Assembly (NCBI RefSeq): GCF_000717335.1
Contig: NZ_JNYZ01000042.1
Coordinates: 22,069 to 86,068 of the forward strand
Source: Amycolatopsis jejuensis
Lineage (GTDB): Bacteria; Actinomycetota; Actinomycetes; Mycobacteriales; Pseudonocardiaceae
Length of the DNA stretch: 64,000 nt
Direction of reading: 5' to 3'
Under the pieces are notes generated by a model. The model saw nothing but the letters and a program-made list of their open reading frames with translations. It made no database searches and was not told the DNA's origin. Of the stretch, positions 58,833 through 64,000 are shown one piece after another. A program made the translations under genes and the position numbers. The number at the start of each line of letters is the position of its first letter. The stretch's first letter is position 1.

Positions 58833-60287
58833 ATGACGCAGCGGCGCGGGTCAACGCTGGACCGCTTCTTCCGGATCAGCGAACGCGGGTCGAACACCGG
58901 GCGGGAGATCCGCGGCGGCGTCGTGACGTTCGTGACCATGGCTTACATCGTCGTGCTCAACCCGCTCATCATCGGCAGTTTCGCCGCCGATACCCCCGCC
59001 GCGCACAAGGACGCGCTCGGCCACATCCTCCCGGTACCGCAGGTCGCGGCCGTCACCGCGCTGGTCGCGGGCGTGCTGACGATCCTCATGGGCCTCGTCG
59101 CGAACTACCCGTTCGGCATCGCCACCGGGCTCGGCATCAACAGCCTGCTGGCGGTCACCATTGCGCCCCAGATGACCTGGCCGGAAGCCATGGGACTGGT
59201 CGTGATCGAGGGCGTGATCATCGTCCTGCTCGTGCTCACCGGCTTCCGCACGGCGGTGTTCCGCGCCGTGCCTGCCGCGCTGAAGTCGGCGATCGCGGTC
59301 GGCATCGGGCTCTTCATCTGCCTGATCGGACTGGTCGACGCCGGGTTCGTGCGACGCCTGCCGGACGCCGCGCACACGACAGTGCCGGTCGGCCTCGGCA
59401 TCAACGGGTCCATTGCGTCCTGGCCGACCGCGGTATTCGTCGTCGGCCTGCTGCTCACGGCGATTCTCGTGGCCAAACGCGTGAAGGGCGCCATCCTGAT
59501 CGGTGTGCTGGGCTCGACCGTGCTCGCGATCGTGGTCGAGGCGATCGTGAAGGCGGGACCGTCCGGCGGCACCGATCCGAAGGGCTGGAACCTCGGTTAC
59601 CCGGCGCTGCCGGACCAGGTCGTCGGCCTGCCGGACCTGTCACTGGTCGGCGACGTGTCCTTCGGCGCCTGGACGCGGCTGCCGATCATCACCGTGGTGT
59701 TGCTCGTGTTCACCCTGGTACTGGCCGATTTCTTCGACGCCATGGGCACGATGACGGGTCTGGGCAAGGAAGCCGGGCTGGTGAGCAAGGACGGGCAGCT
59801 GCCGAACGTCGGCAAGGCGCTGTTCGTCGAGGGCCTGGCGGGGGCGGCCGGCGGGTTCGGGTCGGCCAGTTCGAACACGGTGTTCGTGGAGTCCGCGTCC
59901 GGGATCGCCGAGGGCGCGCGGACCGGGCTGGCGAACGTGGTGACCGGTTTGCTGTTCCTCGCCGCGATGTTCCTGACGCCGCTGTACCAAGTGGTGCCGG
60001 TCGAGGCCGCCGCGCCTGCGCTGGTGGTGGTCGGCGCGCTGATGATGGTGCAGGTCCGCGACATCGACTTCACCGATTTCTCGATCGCGCTACCCGCCTT
60101 CCTCACGATCGTGGTCATGCCGTTCACCTACTCGATCGCGAACGGCATCGGCGCCGGTTTCGTGAGTTATGTGGTGATCCGCGCGGTCACCGGCAAAGCC
60201 CGGCAGGTAAACCCGCTCATGTGGGTGATCGCGGCGGCGTTCGTCGCGTACTTCGCCGTGGGACCCATCCAGTCGGCGCTCGGCTGA
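58833..60287 (+). CDS. NCS2 purine permease (AzgA-like adenine/guanine/hypoxanthine family)
   Basis: 484 aa with about 12-14 membrane segments. AzgA-like landmarks: GGVVTFVTMAYIVVLNPLII at the start, GLVANYPFGIATGLGINSLL, LADFFDAMGTMTGLGKEAGL, GGFGSASSNTVFVESASGIA and EGARTGLANVVTGLLFLAAM. It probably imports hypoxanthine, adenine or guanine with protons. ATG 58833 with GTGGGG upstream. The marR gene follows in the same direction 42 nt later. Confidence 0.92.
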   Translation: MTQRRGSTLDRFFRISERGSNTGREIRGGVVTFVTMAYIVVLNPLIIGSFAADTPAAHKDALGHILPVPQVAAVTALVAGVLTILMGLVANYPFGIATGLGINSLLAVTIAPQMTWPEAMGLVVIEGVIIVLLVLTGFRTAVFRAVPAALKSAIAVGIGLFICLIGLVDAGFVRRLPDAAHTTVPVGLGINGSIASWPTAVFVVGLLLTAILVAKRVKGAILIGVLGSTVLAIVVEAIVKAGPSGGTDPKGWNLGYPALPDQVVGLPDLSLVGDVSFGAWTRLPIITVVLLVFTLVLADFFDAMGTMTGLGKEAGLVSKDGQLPNVGKALFVEGLAGAAGGFGSASSNTVFVESASGIAEGARTGLANVVTGLLFLAAMFLTPLYQVVPVEAAAPALVVVGALMMVQVRDIDFTDFSIALPAFLTIVVMPFTYSIANGIGAGFVSYVVIRAVTGKARQVNPLMWVIAAAFVAYFAVGPIQSALG

Positions 60288-60317
60288 CGTCACAAGCAGG
60301 GACAACCGGTCGTGAGG

Positions 60318-60323
60318 TATGCT
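60318..60323 (+). promoter_or_regulatory. -10 element of a probable leaderless marR transcript
   Basis: TATGCT at 60318-60323 is followed by 6 nt and then the ATG at 60330, with no ribosome site between. This spacing is standard for leaderless mRNAs in actinomycetes. Confidence 0.45.
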
Positions 60324-60329
60324 AACTAT

Positions 60330-60761
60330 ATGTCCGGGGACTCGGCCGAGCGCTCTCTCGCGAGCCGGTTGCGGCTCGCGGTGGTGCGGCTCAACCGCAG
60401 GCTCCGGGCGCAGCGGGTGGGTGACGACGTGTCGCTCACGCAGATCGCGGCGATGTCCACCCTGCACAAATGCGGTCCGCTGACCCCGGGTCAGCTGGCC
60501 GCGAAGGAAGGCGTCCAGCCGCCCTCGATGACGAGGGTGATCGCCGCGCTCGAGGAGATGGGTTTCGTCGATCGCAGGCCGCATCCGACCGATGGTCGGC
60601 AGGCCATCGTCGAGCTGTCGGACGACGGGCTTGCCTACGTGCGCAAGGCCATCTCGGTGCGGGAGGCGTGGCTGGACCGGCAACTGGCCGAACTCGGCGA
60701 GGAAGAGCTCGAAGTACTCTCCCGCGCCGCCGAGATCATCGACAGGATGGCGGGGAACTAG
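60330..60761 (+). CDS. MarR family regulator (Rv0880-type)
   Basis: 143 aa winged-helix protein: LASRLRLAVVRLNRRLRAQR, SLTQIAAMSTLHKCGPLTPG, QLAAKEGVQPPSMTRVIAAL (recognition helix), EEMGFVDRRPHPTDGRQAIV (wing). Close in position and pattern to Rv0880 of M. tuberculosis, a MarR regulator with a binding site ahead of its own gene. ATG 60330 is favoured by the -10/leaderless arrangement; GTG 60312 is also in frame. The MFS gene starts 5 nt after the stop, so it is likely co-transcribed and perhaps controlled by this regulator. Confidence 0.9.
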   Translation: MSGDSAERSLASRLRLAVVRLNRRLRAQRVGDDVSLTQIAAMSTLHKCGPLTPGQLAAKEGVQPPSMTRVIAALEEMGFVDRRPHPTDGRQAIVELSDDGLAYVRKAISVREAWLDRQLAELGEEELEVLSRAAEIIDRMAGN

Positions 60762-60766
60762 CACAG

Positions 60767-62137
60767 GTGACCACCACGGGTAGCGAAACAGGATGTCCGG
60801 CCCAATCCGCTGCTACCCGGGACACGGCACCGCCGCCCGGTTCCGCCCCTGCTGCCGACACACCAAAACCACGCCGCACGATGTTCGCGTCGCTGCGGGT
60901 CCGCAACTACCGGCTGTTCTTCAGCGGCCAGGTCATCTCGAACATCGGTACCTGGATGCAGCGCATCGCCCAGGACTGGCTGGTGTTCACGCTTTCCGGC
61001 AACAACCCGGTGGCGCTCGGCATCGCCGTCGCGCTCCAGTTCACGCCAACGTTGCTGCTGTCGCTGTGGGCCGGCGTTCTTGCGGACCGCGTGGACAAGC
61101 GGCGGCTGCTGATGATCATCCAGTCGGTGAACTGCGTGCAGGCAGTAGTGCTCGGCGTGCTCGACCTGACCGGGGTCGCCCAGCTGTGGCACGTGTACTT
61201 GCTCTGCGTGATGCTCGGGATCACGTCGTCGATCGAGGTGCCGACGCGCCAGTCGTTCGTGGCCGAGATGGTGGGCCGCGACCAGATCACGAATGCGGTC
61301 GCGCTGAACTCGTCGATCTTCAACATGGCGCGCATCGTCGGCCCGGCCATCGCGGGGTTCGCGATCACCTGGGTCGGTACCGGGTGGCTGTTCATCGCGA
61401 ACGCGGTGAGCACGATCGCGGTGATCAGCGGGCTCGCGCTGATGAACCCGGCGAAGCTGTTCCGCGGCCCGGCGATCCCGCGCGCGAAGGGGCAGCTCGT
61501 GGAGGGGCTGCGGTACGTCCGCGGGCGGCCGGACCTCGTGACCGTGATGGTGTTGATGTTCTTTGTCAGCACGTTCGGTATCACTTACTTCACTTCGCTC
61601 CCGATCGTGGCCGCGAACGTGTTCCACACCCAGGCGGACGGTTACGGTCTGCTGTCGACGCTCGTCGCGGTCGGCACCTTCACCGGCGCGCTGGCTTCCG
61701 CGCGGCGTGGGGCGAAGAGCCGTCCGCGGGTGCGGCTGATGCTGGTGTCCGCCGCGCTGCTCGGGGTATTCGAGTTCGCGACGGCGTTCATGCCGACGTA
61801 CCTGGCGTTCGGCATCGGCCTGATCCCGCTCGGCTTCGCGACGATCACCTTCCTGAACACAGCGAACGCGCTGGTGCAGACGTCGGTGTCGCCGGAGATG
61901 CGCGGCCGCGTGATGGGGATTTACGTGCTCGTGCTGATCGGCGGGAACCCCATCGGCGGGCCGATGACCGGCTGGATGGCCGACGCGTTCGGCGGCCGAT
62001 CGCCGTTCTACATCGGGGGCGCGGTCTCAGCGGTGGCGGCGGTGGTGTGCGCGGTGGTGCTGATCCGCCGGGGCGGGGTGCGGCTGCCTCGACGGTTGGG
62101 GAATGGGCTGCGGATTTTGCCTCGGGAACGGGTTTGA
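60767..62137 (+). CDS. MFS transporter, enterobactin exporter/DHA3-like (operonic with marR)
   Basis: 456 aa. About 40 polar residues precede the first membrane segment (FASLRVRNYRLFFSGQVISN, with IGTWMQRIAQDWLVF). The loop 2-3 motif is WAGVLADRVDKRRLLMIIQS; LGITSSIEVPTRQSFVAEMV, NAVALNSSIFNMARIVGPAI and VSPEMRGRVMGIYVLVLIGG are typical of the EntS/DHA3 exporter branch. About 12 membrane segments. It probably exports drugs or siderophores; no direct ligand evidence. GTG 60767 is used. Confidence 0.9.
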   Translation: MTTTGSETGCPAQSAATRDTAPPPGSAPAADTPKPRRTMFASLRVRNYRLFFSGQVISNIGTWMQRIAQDWLVFTLSGNNPVALGIAVALQFTPTLLLSLWAGVLADRVDKRRLLMIIQSVNCVQAVVLGVLDLTGVAQLWHVYLLCVMLGITSSIEVPTRQSFVAEMVGRDQITNAVALNSSIFNMARIVGPAIAGFAITWVGTGWLFIANAVSTIAVISGLALMNPAKLFRGPAIPRAKGQLVEGLRYVRGRPDLVTVMVLMFFVSTFGITYFTSLPIVAANVFHTQADGYGLLSTLVAVGTFTGALASARRGAKSRPRVRLMLVSAALLGVFEFATAFMPTYLAFGIGLIPLGFATITFLNTANALVQTSVSPEMRGRVMGIYVLVLIGGNPIGGPMTGWMADAFGGRSPFYIGGAVSAVAAVVCAVVLIRRGGVRLPRRLGNGLRILPRERV

Positions 62138-62194
62138 ACTGCGGTTTTCGTGGTTGGGCGGCTGAGGTGCCGGGTTTGGGCTGACGGGGTTGGG

Positions 62195-62640
62195 TTGCCG
62201 GGTGGTTCACGCGTTTCTGGTGAGGGGCGCTGGCTGGCTGCCGGGCGGTTCACGCGCTTCTGGTGAGGTGCTGGCTGCCGGGGTTGCGAGGGGTGTGCTG
62301 GCCGTCGGGTGGTTCACGCGTTTCTGGTGAGGGGCGCTGGCTGCTGGATGGTTACGCGTTCTGGTGAGGGTGGGCTGCCTGGTGGGTTCACGGGTGCTGG
62401 TGAGGGTGCTGGCCGTCGGGTAGTTCACGGGTGCTGGTGAGGGGTGCTGGCTGCCTGGTGGTTCACGGGGTGCTGGTGAGGGTGGGCTGCCGGGCGAATC
62501 ACGGGCGCTCGTGAGGGGGCGTGCTGGCTGCCGGGTAGATCACGCATGCCGCTGAGAGGCCAGCTGCGGAAGGGGCGCGCTGGCTGCCGGGGTGAATCCC
62601 GCGTGCTACTGAGAGGCCTCCTGCGGAGAGGCGTGCTGGG
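62195..62640. repeat. Minisatellite, about 40-bp degenerate unit
   Basis: About ten imperfect copies of a unit such as GGTTCACGCGTTTCTGGTGA followed by GGGGCGCTGGCTGCCGGG. Later copies drift to TTCACGGGTGCTGGTGAGGG and then to ATCACGCATGCCGCTGAGAG. Start-free frames cross it on both strands. It fills the space between the MFS gene and the iron-box promoter; no gene is seen in 62138-62728. Confidence 0.75.
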
Positions 62641-62728
62641 CTTGCCCGCCGGGTGTCGGGGCCCGGCGGAAGTTGTCACTCGGGTGAGTGAGACGGGAGT
62701 CTCCGCGGGATCGGGGTTGCGGGGGTTC

Positions 62729-62749
62729 ATGAGGTTAGGCTAACCTCAT
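62729..62749. promoter_or_regulatory. DtxR/IdeR-type iron box
   Basis: TGAGGTTAGGCTAACCTCA (62730-62748) is a perfect palindrome around a central G, extended by one A-T pair each side, and matches the DtxR/IdeR consensus TTAGGTTAGGCTAACCTAA at 17 of 19 positions. On the plus strand TTGCGG (62717-62722) and TAACCT (62741-62746) are 18 nt apart as -35/-10 candidates, so iron-loaded repressor would cover the -10. Confidence 0.85.
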
Positions 62750-62751
62750 AC

Positions 62752-62840
62752 ATGTCCGCTTCGTGGTGGGAGCGGCAGTCAGTTCGGGAACGGACGAAGC
62801 CCCGCAACCTGGGAACCCCGGGATGCGGGGCTTCGTTCAT
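62752..62840 (+). ncRNA. Candidate iron-regulated small RNA (or short leader) downstream of the iron box
   Basis: A transcript from the predicted promoter would begin at about 62752 and reach the 13-bp hairpin at 62794-62836, giving roughly 85-90 nt. No conserved gene follows on this strand. An alternative reading is a 48-codon frame from ATG 62752 (MSASWWERQSVRERTK...) to 62898, without known relatives. The MrsI sRNA of mycobacteria (about 100 nt, IdeR-controlled) is the precedent. Inference only; the hairpin may instead end the nat transcript from the other side. Confidence 0.4.
62794..62836. terminator. Hairpin terminator
   Basis: Arms ACGAAGCCCCGCA (62794-62806) and TGCGGGGCTTCGT (62824-62836) with a 17-nt loop. 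It can stop a plus-strand transcript from the iron-box promoter and a minus-strand transcript leaving the acetyltransferase gene 150 nt away. Confidence 0.75.
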
Positions 62841-62987
62841 GGTCGGGGGTTGTCGCGGGTTGGGCAAGACAGCCCGGGAGGTGGGCCGTGAACGGTGATG
62901 GGTTGGATCAGGCCGTGACCGCCGCACCGGGCCGGGAACAAGTCCAGCTCACCAGGCAGCAGGAGTGGCCAGACGGAAAGCCCGGCG

Positions 62988-63791
62988 TCAGGAAGGGTTC
63001 AGTGTCGGATTCCGGGTCAGTGGGTGTGTACCCGGTACGACCGGCAGGCGAGTGAGCCGGATGCCGAAATACACCCGGTACGCCAGCCGCACAGCCGCGT
63101 CCGTCGGGAGGTCCACCTCGTGGCGTACTCCGTCCACCGTTTCGATCAGGCGGTGTCCCGACAGGGTCACCCGGCCCTGTGCGGTGGGGCGGGAGCACGT
63201 CAGGCTCTGCGTGAAGTGCGACTGCGGGGACGTCGACTGCCACCACGCCATCGGGGCGAAATCCGTCAGCAGCCGTGGTCGGCGTTCCAGGCGGTACTCC
63301 GGTTTGCCGTCGCGGAGGACGTCCACGTCGCCGTATGGGGCGTCCAGCAGGAGGTACTCGCCGTCGGGGTCGCGTTGGGGTTCTACGGCCGACAGGGCCA
63401 GTGGGTGGCGGGCGAATCTGCCGAAGCCGACGTCCACCAGCCATTCGTCGTCGTCGAGGCGGACGAGGATCGCGGCGTGGTCCAGGGGTGGGCCGGGGGT
63501 GCAGTCGGGGCCGAAGACTTGTGCGGCGTGCAGGGTCGCGTCGAAGCCCAATTCGACCAGCAGGCTTGCGAACAGTCCGTTCAGCTCGTAGCAGAATCCG
63601 CCGCGGCGGCGGCGCACGATTTTGTCGAAGAGGGCGTCCTCGGTGAGGTCGATGGGTTCACCCAGATGCACGCTGAGGTTCTCGAACGGGACGTGCCGCA
63701 GGTGCCGCTCCTGCAGCAACCGCAGCGCGGCGAGGTCGGCCGCGGCGGGGACCGGCAGGTCCAGGCGGGCGAGGTAGGCGTCGACGTCCAT
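62988..63791 (-). CDS. nat: Arylamine N-acetyltransferase
   Basis: 267 aa. The NAT catalytic triad is complete: Cys in RRRGGFCYELNGLFASLLVE (near 69), His in PPLDHAAILVRL, Asp in EWLVDVGFGRF. Other family blocks: ERHLRHVPFENLSVHLGEPI and SLTCSRPTAQGRVTLSGHRL. Transfers acetyl from acetyl-CoA to arylamines or hydrazines; in actinomycetes also linked to sterol breakdown or antibiotic (ansamycin) chain release, for which no neighbours are seen here. ATG 63791 has GGAG 4 nt upstream. Confidence 0.93.
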   Translation of the reverse strand: MDVDAYLARLDLPVPAAADLAALRLLQERHLRHVPFENLSVHLGEPIDLTEDALFDKIVRRRRGGFCYELNGLFASLLVELGFDATLHAAQVFGPDCTPGPPLDHAAILVRLDDDEWLVDVGFGRFARHPLALSAVEPQRDPDGEYLLLDAPYGDVDVLRDGKPEYRLERRPRLLTDFAPMAWWQSTSPQSHFTQSLTCSRPTAQGRVTLSGHRLIETVDGVRHEVDLPTDAAVRLAYRVYFGIRLTRLPVVPGTHPLTRNPTLNPS

Positions 63792-63842
63792 GTGCTCCAC
63801 TCTCACACCTCCAGTGCGCTCCAGGTCAAGCGAAAAAAGCAG

Positions 63843-63869
63843 GGGGCCCGGCCGCTCGAGCCGGGCCCC
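63843..63869 (-). terminator. Rho-independent terminator of the superoxide dismutase gene
   Basis: Stem GGGGCCCGGC (63843-63852) with GCCGGGCCCC (63860-63869), 7-nt loop, and on the minus strand a run of six T just after it (63834-63839 as A on plus). It starts 13 nt after the stop codon. Confidence 0.88.
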
Positions 63870-63882
63870 ACATGTGCACAGC

Positions 63883-64000
63883 TCAGCCGAGCAGCAGGCC
63901 ATTGCCGCCCGCGACGGCGTTGTCGAACCGCTTGCTGATCTCCGCCCAGTTGAAAATGTTCCACAGCGCCTTGACGTAATCCGGCTTCACGTTCTTGTAA
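63883..64000 (-). CDS. sodA: Fe/Mn superoxide dismutase, C-terminal end (runs off the window)
   Basis: The last 39 codons of a superoxide dismutase; the rest lies to the right. Visible residues [20 protein letters not shown] followed by [18 protein letters not shown] match the end of Fe/Mn SODs, where NVKPDYV and WN-NW are conserved. Metal ligands are in the missing part, so Fe versus Mn cannot be decided. Removes superoxide in the cytoplasm. It is followed by a strong terminator. Confidence 0.92.
   Translation of the reverse strand, partial: YKNVKPDYVKALWNIFNWAEISKRFDNAVAGGNGLLLG

Noticed and set aside
62425..62730. Minus-strand 101-aa frame starting at the iron box
   Set aside because: Composition is set by the minisatellite and no ribosome site exists. 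A leaderless start cannot be excluded, but the sequence is low complexity and unlike any family.

Overview
The window is high-GC DNA, densely packed, with many GTG starts and 4-nt stop/start overlaps. It reads as a chromosome segment from a Pseudonocardiaceae-type actinomycete, most likely Amycolatopsis or a close relative. Three things support this. The gene order ercc3/XPB, helicase-associated protein, small protein, moaC, mog, moaE, rpfA, moaD, moaA, cspB, DUF2771, MFS, DUF3027, marR follows the M. tuberculosis Rv0861c-Rv0880 backbone. Conservon (cvn) genes and an EspG/DUF3558/WXG-PPE cluster are present. There is also a family of GTGAAGGGAACC-type palindromes that I associate with Amycolatopsis from memory. 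No rRNA, tRNA, CRISPR array, prophage or insertion sequence was found.

Layout. 1-375 is the 5' end of the XPB-type DNA repair helicase gene (minus strand). From 376 to 23005 an accessory block separates it from the helicase-associated gene that lies next to it in mycobacteria. This block holds two divergent pairs of an ABC substrate-binding lipoprotein and a NIT-domain sensor kinase (1068-4838 and 14152-18955). The second pair carries a full nitrate/sulfonate-type ABC transporter operon on one side and a conservon (kinase, roadblock, DUF742, GTPase) on the other; an incomplete second conservon follows. Between the pairs lie cutC, an ECF-like sigma factor, an S53 protease, a benzoylformate-decarboxylase-like enzyme and an acyl-CoA-dehydrogenase-like protein.

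23006-34942 is a molybdenum section: helicase-associated protein, malic enzyme, moaC, a Mog-MoaE fusion, rpfA (with a CRP-like site and a candidate c-di-AMP riboswitch in its long leader), moaD, moaA, a MarR regulator, a Mop-type regulator and modABC. Cofactor synthesis and molybdate uptake are therefore grouped. 34991-39049 holds metabolic genes (HAD phosphatase, phosphoesterase, YccF, PhzF, amidohydrolase). 39345-44393 is an ESX/type VII accessory operon set on the minus strand: EspG-like protein, four tandem DUF3558 lipoproteins, a WXG-like protein and a PPE-like protein. 44542-48584 carries an acyl-CoA synthetase, a TetR/R2-like oxidase operon with a clear palindromic operator, and a HAD phosphatase. 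49316-62137 returns to the mycobacteria-like backbone (cold-shock protein, DUF2771, MFS, glutaminyl cyclase, DUF3027, sacsin-like ATPase, DUF2530, purine permease, MarR, MFS). 62138-64000 ends with a minisatellite, a near-perfect DtxR/IdeR iron box next to a short putative transcript, an arylamine N-acetyltransferase gene and the 3' end of a superoxide dismutase gene.

The main items for follow-up are the iron box with its possible small RNA, the duplicated binding-protein/NIT-kinase modules, the layered rpfA leader, the nested-palindrome repeat family, and the many minisatellites both between and inside genes.
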